59,671 nt of DNA, taken from Ferruginibacter sp. (lineage in GTDB: Bacteria; Bacteroidota; Bacteroidia; Chitinophagales; Chitinophagaceae). Location of the stretch: positions 1 through 59,671 of the forward strand of contig JANYGZ010000009.1 of the NCBI GenBank assembly GCA_025362235.1, read 5' to 3'. A program made the position numbers and the translations under genes. Positions 38,127-45,391 of this stretch are shown here, in pieces. Below the pieces are notes generated by a model that saw only the letters and a program-made list of their open reading frames with translations, did not search any database and was not told the DNA's origin. Numbering within the stretch: position 1 is the stretch's first letter; the number at the start of each line of letters is the position of its first letter.

Positions 38127-39392
38127 TTATGGTTTAATCTTAATCTCAATCCTGCGGTTCTTTTTACGTCCAGCAGCAGTTTTATTATCTGCAATTGGGT
38201 TAGTAGATCCGAAACCAGCAGTTGTCATACGGTCTGCAGCAATTCCTTTACTAACAAGGTATTTTTTGGTGGCTTCAGCACGTTTAACAGAAAGAGGGTT
38301 ATTTATTTTGTCTGAACCTGAATTGTCAGTATAACCATCAATGGTAACACTAACAGCATCATTTCTATTAAGGTATGCTACAACTGTATCTAAGATACCT
38401 CTTCCGTGTAACAGTAATTTATCACTACCTGATTTGAAATCAATTTGATATGATTGGATACCTATTACCGGGCAGCCATAGTTATCAGCAGGGCCTGCAA
38501 CTTTAGGACATTTATCTTCTTCATCATTAACACCATCTCCATCAGTATCTGGTATTGGACAACCTTGATATTTAGCAACACCTCGTACAGTTGGGCATTT
38601 ATCTTCTTCATCGTTAATACCATCACCATCAGTATCTGGTATTGGGCAACCTTGATATTTAGCAAGACCGGGTACAGTTGGGCATTTATCCTGCTCATCA
38701 TTAATACCATCACCATCCGTATCTGGTATTGGGCAACCATTGTATTTAGCAATACCTGGTACAGTTGGGCATTTATCAACATTATCCGGAATACCATCTT
38801 TGTCAGTGTCTACAACAACCGGAATAGGAGGAGGAGGTGGAGCTACATAAGCCTGTGTACTATGTATACTCTGGCTAAACCCTAGTGAATAAAACAAATT
38901 GTTATCTAAATTGACAGTTGAAAAACTAACACGGTAATTCATCTGCAAAGTAATATAACCATCATTAAATAAATTCATTTGTAAACCGCCGCCTAATGGG
39001 GCATATCCGGCAAAGTTACCTCCGTAAACACCGCCGCCAAGACCAGCAGAAAGAAAAGGATTTAGTAAATGATCATTATTAAACATCCTTAAATGCAAAG
39101 AAGCTTCCAATTCATTTGCGTAACTGCTATTACTGGTTAAATTTTTTGAGTAATTAGTAAAAACACCATTATAGCGAATAGAATAGTCAGTTTTTGCTCC
39201 TATTCCGTGCCAGTACATAATAGAAAATCCTGGTTGCAATGGTCCTGATTTCCAAAGTGAAGCAGTGAAATCAGTAAGGTTTGCACTAAATCCTATAGCT
39301 GAACCTTTTTTTACGCCACCATAATTTTGGGCAAAAGCCATATGGGCTAAACAAATAAAAACTAATGTTGCTTTAAGTTGTTTCATAATCAT
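38127..39392 (-). CDS. OmpA-family outer-membrane protein with thrombospondin type 3 repeats
   Basis: A 421-residue envelope protein. The signal peptide ends near residue 22 (MAFAQ). Residues about 23-185 resemble a small beta-barrel. A proline hinge (PPPPPIPVV) precedes four calcium-binding TSP3 repeats of the DTDGDGINDEEDKCP type (29-residue period). The C-terminal OmpA domain (about 305-421) binds peptidoglycan and shows the VTIDGYTDNSGSD and KRAEATKKYLVSKGI motifs and the final GRKKNRRIEIKI. A TATATTTG -7 box lies at 39472-39479. Confidence 0.94.
   Translation of the reverse strand: MIMKQLKATLVFICLAHMAFAQNYGGVKKGSAIGFSANLTDFTASLWKSGPLQPGFSIMYWHGIGAKTDYSIRYNGVFTNYSKNLTSNSSYANELEASLHLRMFNNDHLLNPFLSAGLGGGVYGGNFAGYAPLGGGLQMNLFNDGYITLQMNYRVSFSTVNLDNNLFYSLGFSQSIHSTQAYVAPPPPPIPVVVDTDKDGIPDNVDKCPTVPGIAKYNGCPIPDTDGDGINDEQDKCPTVPGLAKYQGCPIPDTDGDGINDEEDKCPTVRGVAKYQGCPIPDTDGDGVNDEEDKCPKVAGPADNYGCPVIGIQSYQIDFKSGSDKLLLHGRGILDTVVAYLNRNDAVSVTIDGYTDNSGSDKINNPLSVKRAEATKKYLVSKGIAADRMTTAGFGSTNPIADNKTAAGRKKNRRIEIKIKP
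38508..38815 (-). repeat. Tandem 87-bp repeat coding for TSP3 units
   Basis: About three and a half copies of an 87-base unit, recognisable by GGCATTTATC spaced exactly 87 bases apart (for example 38594 and 38681). They encode the DTDGDG...DKCP calcium-binding loops inside the OmpA-family gene. The high nucleotide similarity suggests recent duplication or gene conversion. Confidence 0.85.
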
Positions 39393-39571
39393 AATTAATT
39401 TTTGAGTTAAGAGTAATCAATATCAGGAAATATTTAATATATTAATTTCCCTTTGATTTAATATAATTTGGCAAATATATAACATTGATATCAAATACAC
39501 CATAGAAATATTAAAAAAAACAATTGCGCATTACATCATAAAAACACACAAAATGAATTATTTAATTGCCC

Positions 39572-39579
39572 TATATTTG
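39572..39579 (+). promoter_or_regulatory. -7 box upstream of tRNA-Arg
   Basis: TATATTTG matches TAnnTTTG exactly, is followed by C, and lies 11 bases before the mature tRNA 5' end. The transcript would therefore have a very short 5' leader. Confidence 0.6.
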
Positions 39580-39590
39580 CAAAAATTATC

Positions 39591-39664
<74 letters not shown>

Positions 39665-39679
39665 CATTTTTTAAATTAA

Positions 39680-39744
39680 AAGCCTTGGTAGCATTTACTT
39701 TCAGGGGTTTTTTGATTTTATAGGGGACACTGGGGGGGACATTT
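39680..39744 (+). repeat. att-like degenerate direct repeat, copy 1
   Basis: CCTTGG-(10)-ACTTTCAGGGGTTTTTTGA followed by AGGGGACACTGGGGGGGACA. It is matched, with substitutions, by the copy at 39811-39872. Both lie just 3' of tRNA-Arg. This suggests remnants of attachment sites of tRNA-targeting integrative elements, but no integrase is present in the window. Confidence 0.5.
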
Positions 39745-39810
39745 CATATAACTTTAAGGGGTGTTACATTTTCTGTATAAATTCCCATCCCGAGTACTTT
39801 TGAAAATGTA

Positions 39811-39872
39811 AAATCCTTGACAGTATAACTTTCAAGGCTTTTTTAATTATACAGGGGACAGTTAGGGGGACA
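39811..39872 (+). repeat. att-like degenerate direct repeat, copy 2
   Basis: ATCCTTGACAG, then ACTTTCAAGGCTTTTTT and AGGGGACAGTTAGGGGGACA, aligning with copy 1 about 130 bases upstream. The block just before it, ATTCCCATCCCGAGTAC (39781-39797), resembles a tRNA 3' end and may be a second scar. Confidence 0.5.
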
Positions 39873-39954
39873 GTATACTTGAATTTGAAGGCTATTTAAT
39901 GGCTTTGATAATTTGTTGTATGTTAACCATTTGCTGTTATTTGGTCATTCTATT

Positions 39955-40758
39955 TTATGACAAGACAGTTAATTTCAAAGAAGTTGTCATTGCCGAAAAA
40001 TAACCTAAAAAATAGAATGCAATTAACGGGATACCGATTACACTTTCAATTAAATAATAAGTTTGAGGATTATCTAATGGCATTAGGACAAGTCCAAAGA
40101 CATGTGCACGAACCCACAAAGAAATTTCGTTAGCAAATTCATTGTAAAGCCAAAGTGAAATATATAGAAACAGAATTCTTTTTAAAGTCAGTTTGGTCTT
40201 GTCAATGGTAGTTAAAGCTCGAAGCGCTAAAGCAAAAAAAACAAGCGGAAGATAAATTCTTAAATGAAAACATGTGTCGTGAATATAAATGTCTGCATTT
40301 TTAGTCTTTGTGTTTATAGCAGAAAAGCTGTCAATTTTAAATAAAATGAAATCTATTACTGCACAAACCACAAAAATTGTTATTAATATAAGAACGTCTT
40401 TGCCTTTGATTAAGCGGAAAAAATGTTTAAAAGAAAGTTCTTTATTTTCTATGTCTTTATTTGATAATCTTAATAGTCCCAATGAGTATAGCGAAACAAA
40501 AAAAATGAATACAGTTTTGGTTAGGTCAATAATAAGGTAAGTGTCACCTTTACTGTAACGATGAAAAAAGTAACTTAAAAGGCTAATCGGTTTTGCAGTA
40601 ACAGACTTGTCAAACTCACTAAATCTAAAAAGTAATGCTGCTATAATAAAGCATATTAATGTAAACGTTATAGCAACACCAAACGTCTTCTTGAAATGTT
40701 TTTTGTAACTGTCAACAAAATCTGTCAGTTGTTCTTTAAGATTGTTGGTAAGTGTCAT
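39955..40758 (-). CDS. Multi-span membrane protein, unknown
   Basis: A 267-residue protein with about six hydrophobic spans (for example FGVAITFTLICFIIAALLF near 25-43, VFIFFVSLYSLGLL, VLILITIFVVCAVIDFILF, LPLVFFALALRAL, and a C-terminal LIAFYFLGYFSAM). No family is recognised. It is the most tRNA-proximal gene of the island and lies 41 bases downstream of the nuclease gene on the same strand. Base composition looks more AT-rich than the flanking core genes, which fits acquired DNA (not measured). Confidence 0.55.
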   Translation of the reverse strand: MTLTNNLKEQLTDFVDSYKKHFKKTFGVAITFTLICFIIAALLFRFSEFDKSVTAKPISLLSYFFHRYSKGDTYLIIDLTKTVFIFFVSLYSLGLLRLSNKDIENKELSFKHFFRLIKGKDVLILITIFVVCAVIDFILFKIDSFSAINTKTKNADIYIHDTCFHLRIYLPLVFFALALRALTTIDKTKLTLKRILFLYISLWLYNEFANEISLWVRAHVFGLVLMPLDNPQTYYLIESVIGIPLIAFYFLGYFSAMTTSLKLTVLS

Positions 40759-40799
40759 AATGTTTAAGTTGTAAAGTCGTACTGTTAGCGACAGGCCAT

Positions 40800-41969
40800 T
40801 CAGTCTTTTATGAAAGTAAATAATAATTTTTCTATTTCTACGGCGTTAAGATTATGTGGAATTTCTAATAATCGAATTGATTTATTTTCACAATATTCTT
40901 TCTTAATTCTATCATTTATTACAACTCTTTCGTAAGCAGATTTTCCTCCCCAGTGTTCCATTACACGGTAATGTTGTTCGCCCTGAAATTCAACACAAAG
41001 ATTTAGTTCTGATAAATAAAAGTCAAAAGGTAGGGGGGCCTTATTTCTGCAATCATGGAATTTGTATTGTTCGTTGTATTTTATATTCCTCTTTTCTAGT
41101 AATTCTGAAATTAATTTTTCGCCTTTCGATTTATTGCATTTAGGGCAACCAGCTCCTCTTAGATGTCCATTTGCAATCTGCTTAAATTCTCCGTGTATCG
41201 GGCAGATTATTATTATCTTTTCGTATACTCCAGTATATTTTACTTTGTCGTAATTATAATATTCGTTGTGAACAATTTTAGCTTTTGAAATTACTTCTTC
41301 GTTTGACTTAAATAGTTTAACCCGATTTAGTTCAATACCGCATTTCTTACATCCATGACCATTGAGATGGTCAATTGCTTTTTGTTTGAATATTCCATGT
41401 TCTCTACAATTGATATTCACAAATGATAATGCTCCGCTGTAAATTGACAATGAATAATCATATTTATTCTTATGGTTTTTTTTAGCTGCTTTTATAAAAT
41501 CTGAAAGCGTCCATTTGTTATTAATATTTCGAATTCTATTAGCACATATTGGGCAGCCCCGACCTAATAAGTGTTTATTTGGCGTTTGATAGAAAATGCC
41601 ATGTTCTATACATCTAATTTGTACTTTTTTATTATTCCTTTCATATACTACATTGTCATAATTATATTTCACCCTGCCATGTACATTTTTGAATTCTTTA
41701 ATAATTTGTTCGTGGGATTTTCTTACTTTATGAACGACTTTTTTACCAATATGCTTCTGAATTGAATTTTCCTTTCCACAAAGTGAGCATCCATGTCCTA
41801 CCCAAAAGTTGGACGGGGTCATTTCGAATTTTGATTTATGTTTTTTGCAATAATAGATTGATTTTGTACTTGTGCCATTATACTTGAATAAAGAGAAATC
41901 TATATTTTCAGAATTGGGTGTCTCCAAATTCTTATTCATTGCTTCTATTGGACTTAATAATTTCGCCAT
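40800..41969 (-). CDS. Putative endonuclease with four zinc-knuckle repeats and a PD-(D/E)xK-like C-terminus
   Basis: A 389-residue protein. Four repeats of 55-75 residues each carry C-x2-H-x15/16-C-x2-C, the first at Cys41/His44/Cys61/Cys64 and the others with the form HGIF-Q-(6)-HL-G-GCP-C. This resembles the DUF723-type zinc-finger repeats of phage and mobile-element proteins. The C-terminal 110 residues contain PFDFYL (Asp316), CVEFQGEQHY (Glu327, Gln329) and a KKEYCENKSIRLLEIPH strand-helix, consistent with a PD-(D/E)xK or Vsr-like nuclease with D-x10-ExQ. Likely a homing or defence endonuclease of the island; no activity is known. Confidence 0.65.
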   Translation of the reverse strand: MAKLLSPIEAMNKNLETPNSENIDFSLFKYNGTSTKSIYYCKKHKSKFEMTPSNFWVGHGCSLCGKENSIQKHIGKKVVHKVRKSHEQIIKEFKNVHGRVKYNYDNVVYERNNKKVQIRCIEHGIFYQTPNKHLLGRGCPICANRIRNINNKWTLSDFIKAAKKNHKNKYDYSLSIYSGALSFVNINCREHGIFKQKAIDHLNGHGCKKCGIELNRVKLFKSNEEVISKAKIVHNEYYNYDKVKYTGVYEKIIIICPIHGEFKQIANGHLRGAGCPKCNKSKGEKLISELLEKRNIKYNEQYKFHDCRNKAPLPFDFYLSELNLCVEFQGEQHYRVMEHWGGKSAYERVVINDRIKKEYCENKSIRLLEIPHNLNAVEIEKLLFTFIKD

Positions 41970-42115
41970 AATTAGTGCGTTCTTTGGCTTTTTGCTAACA
42001 CGTAAATATATGATATAAGATGCGGTACTACCAAATTTTCAGTCAAAGGTCTTCAGCAGATTAGTATTATACAATTTGTATTCTTATTTGGACAATTCGT
42101 TTTTAGTATAAAATA

Positions 42116-42421
42116 CTATTTCAAATACTTTTCAATCCTTACGGCCATTTCAAAACTTTTTTTATTGTTTTGTTTGACAAGCCTTGTGTCTTCCAAAACC
42201 AGTTTTAAAAATTCATACACTTTGATAAATGAGGGATTTGCTAAGCTTGCAATTAAGCAGGCGTATAGTTCAGCATTCAGTTTAGAATAGCTAAGCTTTA
42301 TAATTCCTTGTTCGTCTTGGTAGAAGATAAATTTGTTCTTTGCTTTTACCAAATCTTCATATTTAAAACTCTCGTTTTTATCTTCGATATATGGCAGGTG
42401 AGGTATTTCATCATATTCCAT
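42116..42421 (-). CDS. Hypothetical protein downstream of the Rep remnant
   Basis: A 101-residue acidic-to-neutral protein starting MEYDEIPHLPYIEDKNESF. It is predicted mostly helical, with no recognised family, no signal and no membrane span. Its ATG overlaps the end of the Rep remnant frame (stop at 42411-42413), which indicates that it was once translationally coupled to the replication gene. Confidence 0.55.
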   Translation of the reverse strand: MEYDEIPHLPYIEDKNESFKYEDLVKAKNKFIFYQDEQGIIKLSYSKLNAELYACLIASLANPSFIKVYEFLKLVLEDTRLVKQNNKKSFEMAVRIEKYLK

Positions 42422-42938
42422 TCTTTACCTCCTTTCTTTTTTCCTTATTCCAAACGTCCTTATTTTTTTCTTCAAGTCCTCTATAAAGATTTACTGTAAC
42501 TCTATTTACTGGGATTGTATGCACAACACAATAATCACTAGGGGTATATATTTTTCTTTTTCCTCCTAACAAGTCCTGTTTTTCAAGTGCTTCAATACGC
42601 TTAAGAATACTTGTATCATCTATATAACTTGTGTAAAGTCAGGAAACCTTTTCCGAGCAATTCCAAATTTGGCAAAAAAACTGTCCCTTATTTTTTGTAA
42701 CATAATGCGTTAAATAATTACCAATGCCTTTTACATTGTTTTTAGTAATCGTTTTTACGTCAAAAGCTGATGATGGCTTATAATTTTCATCCCTTGGAAC
42801 AATGCCGTTCTTTTTTTGGAGTGCTAACCAGTAATCCCACCATTTTTTAATTTCCCAATGCTTATTGGTAATTACATGAAAATGAATATTGTTTTTAAAA
42901 ACTTTGTTGTCCTCTTGTTTTTCTGCTACCCATAGATC
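42411..42938 (-). pseudogene. Rolling-circle replication initiator remnant (HUH Rep, N-terminally truncated, in-frame TGA)
   Basis: A 175-codon minus-strand frame, open except for one TGA at 42639-42641. It carries NNIHFHVITNKHW, the His-hydrophobic-His metal motif of HUH replication initiators. After about 55 residues comes GIGNYLTHYVTKNKGQ, the catalytic-Tyr motif of the same class. After the TGA the frame continues with TSILKRIEALEKQDLLGG. The expected residue at the stop is plausibly Arg (CGA to TGA). The N-terminal part is missing: a TAA lies just upstream and the preceding 130 bases match nothing. Related Reps occur on Bacteroidota plasmids and filamentous-phage-like elements. Confidence 0.65.
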
Positions 42939-43067
42939 TTAATGGATGTGAATTATAATTTATGCTACATTATTGAAAATGAAAATAGGAATTTGAATGG
43001 TTGAATTTTTTAGAGAGATTTATTTATTATGTATAAATATTTGATGGTTAATTTAATTGTTTTACAA

Positions 43068-43998
43068 TTACAAGCCCAGATATTTCCTTTTTTTTCTCTC
43101 CCTTTTCTTTGGCAGTAAGGAGCTTTGGTAATTTACCAAAACGTCAGGTTTCATCAGTTCGTGCAATAAAGAATTCTACTCCTTTTGCATCATTTCTTTG
43201 TGTTGCATTTCCATACTTTTATGTGGAGTAAAAATTGCCGGTATTGTACTTTTCTTCTCCGTTTTCAATTGCTTGTTAGCGATTGTTTTTTGCAGGTTTT
43301 TCAAAGAAAAACTGCGGTCTATTTCACTCCCTTTGTATTTAAATTTTCCAAGGCTAAAACTGATGCCTTGTAACTCCTCTGTTTGGCCCTTGTATTTGTA
43401 TACTGTTTCAACGCCATGTTTTGCCAACTGCTTTTCTAAATGGTTAAGTGTTGCAGATTGGGGAAGGTTATTGGTAATGGCTTCGTAAATTTTGTACTTG
43501 ATTTTTTCTCTTTCATTCAGGTTGTTGACATTTGTTAAACCAATGTTCTTTTTTTGTACTGTTATTAGCTGGTATTCCTGCGTCAATTTCTCTGCTGTTT
43601 TCTTGCTCCTTAATCCAGTCCAGTTGTCGTTGATATTTGCTCCATCATTGTTCACCAGGTTTGCCAAAATATGCAGGTGCTGGTGGCTTTTATCAATGTG
43701 TTTGGTAATGACATATTGTGTATTGGCGATCTTTAATTCGTCCAGGTATTTTTCGGCTATCTCTACCATGGTTGCATCAGCTACTTTCTCCCCCGGATAA
43801 AAACTTACTATGCCGTGAAAAACTGCCTTCTGTAAACCGGGGTCTTAACTGATATTGTGTTTCAAAATCTTTTGCCATCAGTTTATAGTCATAATCTCTT
43901 ACACCTTCTGATTTTAAAATAACTGCCCGCTTCTGATCTTTACAGATATACCTGCATGCACCGGAAAATGTTTTTCCTGTAATAGTTTTGCTGATCAT
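43068..43998 (-). pseudogene. Relaxase/mobilization nuclease, disrupted by a frameshift and an amber codon
   Basis: Three pieces of one MobA/VirD2-type relaxase. The N-terminal piece (43777-43998) starts MISKTITGKTFSGACRYI. Near 43840 (a CCCC run) the frame shifts. The downstream frame reads GLQKAVFHGIVSFYPGEKVADATMVEIAEKY and carries HIDKSHQHLHILANLV, the three-His metal motif. The frame then meets TAG at 43176-43178. After it, 35 more codons continue in frame (NSLLHELMKP to a basic KKRERKKRKYLGL end, stop 43068-43070), as in intact relaxases. The restored protein would be about 309 residues. The amber codon is explained by CAG to TAG. Confidence 0.8.
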
Positions 43999-44249
43999 TT
44001 TTTCAATTGCTGCATTTTAAATTGTTGTAACAATACATTTATCTCATTGCGATATTTTTCAAAATCAATTTGTGCATATACAAATCTTTCCTGGTGTGCT
44101 TTCTTTGCCAACTGATTAATATTATTCGACATGCCTACGAGCTGCCTGAATATTTTTTTTTCTTCTTCATTCATCCTTGCAATAATATTGCCGGTGAGTG
44201 ATATCTGCCGGATATAAGTACTTATTAAAAAATATTTCAAAAATGTCAA
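43995..44249 (-). pseudogene. MobC-like relaxosome protein, N-terminally truncated
   Basis: The 84 readable residues contain the conserved C-terminal part of Bacteroidota MobC (LVGMSNNINQLAKKAHQ). The usual first 30-40 residues with the ribbon-helix-helix are missing. The frame starts only with a TTG and extends upstream merely to the 3' end of the crp gene. Its stop overlaps the relaxase start by 4 bases, as in functional mobilization operons. The junction next to crp (about 44260-44277) is a probable recombination boundary. Confidence 0.65.
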
Positions 44250-44277
44250 ATGCCCGTTGCAGGTTTACAGTTATGAA

Positions 44278-44970
44278 TTACTCCTTTTCTTTTGTAAGCA
44301 ATACCAGTTTTTCCATATTTGTAATCGCTATGTTTTTATTTGTAACAGCAATTATCTTTTCTTCCGTTAACTGATTCATAAACCTGAAAACAGTTTCATA
44401 AGTAGTGCCTGCCAAAGATGCAAGATCTTGCCGGCTCAATATTATATCAATGCCATTATCTTTTGTGCTGCCAAATTTTTCGTGTAAGGCCAACAGGGCT
44501 TGTGCTATGCGCCCTTTTACTGGCATGTGCGCCAGGTTGCGCATGTTATTTTCTGATTCCTGTAATTCATCTGCAAAAAACATCATCAATTCGTAAGTAA
44601 GCTGCGGATTGACTTTTAAGGTAGATTGAAAAAAATCGAGGTCAATAAAACATACAGATGAAGGTTCCAGTGCTGTGGCAGATATCGGGTAAAAATGGTT
44701 ATGCCCTAACCCCCGATGCCCAAGGATAGCGCCTTTATTTGCAATGCGAAGAATCAGCCCTTTATCGTTGCCCCATTTTTTATGCACCTTAACTTTTCCC
44801 TCGTACACAAAATAAATACCCTTCACTGCATCACCTTCTTCAAATATCACTTCTCCTTTTTTTACGGGTATTGTTTGCCGGTGCGCATCAATTGCAGGTA
44901 TCCATTCTTTTAAACACAGGGTACATAAAAAGCAGGATTTAAGATCGCAATTATGTTTACTGTTTTTCAT
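44278..44970 (-). CDS. Crp/Fnr-family transcriptional regulator with N-terminal Cys cluster
   Basis: About 230 residues from the ATG at 44970 (MKNSKHNCDLKSC). The N-terminus has Cys8, Cys13, Cys16 and Cys19, spaced x4-x2-x2, which resembles the iron-sulphur cysteines of FNR though with different spacing. A cyclic-nucleotide-binding-like beta roll (about 30-140) and a C-terminal winged helix (LSRQDLASLAGTTYETVFRFMNQL, about 180-205) follow. A longer TTG start at 45000 is less likely because a TATACTTG promoter-like box overlaps it. It is divergent from nirB and is the obvious candidate regulator of the nitrate cluster (inference). Confidence 0.88.
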   Translation of the reverse strand: MKNSKHNCDLKSCFLCTLCLKEWIPAIDAHRQTIPVKKGEVIFEEGDAVKGIYFVYEGKVKVHKKWGNDKGLILRIANKGAILGHRGLGHNHFYPISATALEPSSVCFIDLDFFQSTLKVNPQLTYELMMFFADELQESENNMRNLAHMPVKGRIAQALLALHEKFGSTKDNGIDIILSRQDLASLAGTTYETVFRFMNQLTEEKIIAVTNKNIAITNMEKLVLLTKEKE

Positions 44971-45000
44971 ATCGTGAGCAAGTAACTGGTTATTGTGCAA

Positions 45001-45391
45001 GTATACTGCATAATTATCGATTTAATTTAATGGCATACCTGGCGCCGGCAATAATGAGTTCAATGATTTGCTGTGGGTAAAACGCCTGTTAATAGCTTGT
45101 CTTCCTGCAAATTCTTTAATAAACCTGCATGTTTCAATCTAATAATTTTCCATCAGGGCATAAAGTACAATTTACAATCGAAAACATCATAATAAGCTTT
45201 ACATTTTATATTATTAAATTTAAAATGTAAAAATAAAATGTAATAATGTTGTTTTTTGTATTTTTTTACATATTTTTATGATATAAATAATATTTAAATA
45301 ACTATATTTTTATTTTTACTACATAGTTTATTACATATACTATTTACTAATATAACGATTGCCTTCCTAATAACAACTAAAATACATAGTT
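45001..45391. promoter_or_regulatory. Divergent crp-nirB control region with TTACATTTTA-type repeats
   Basis: An AT-rich gap holding TTACATTTTA (45199-45208) and its exact inverse TAAAATGTAA (45221-45230), plus a second TAAAATGTAA at 45234-45243. Three copies of one 10-base element within 45 bases look like an operator array, possibly for the adjacent Crp/Fnr regulator. The rest, up to the nirB ATG, is AT-rich without a clear TTTG/TAnnTTTG pair. Confidence 0.5.

Noticed and set aside
38508..38815. CRISPR-like regular spacing
   Set aside because: The whole unit repeats, including the would-be spacers, and it is inside an OmpA reading frame.
38454..38885. Antisense open frames over the TSP3 repeats
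   Set aside because: They are by-products of the 87-base coding repeat and contain only repeat-derived sequence.
40759..40799. Possible integron attC site (GTTAGCG near 40783)
   Set aside because: The 41-base gap lacks the paired R/L boxes and length of an attC site.
42939..43067. Possible N-terminal part of the Rep gene or another small gene
   Set aside because: No frame continues the Rep motif region upstream; stops occur in all relevant frames and the sequence is AT-rich.
45001..45391. Classical FNR box TTGAT-N4-ATCAA
   Set aside because: No such sequence was found in the gap; only TTACATTTTA-type repeats are present.
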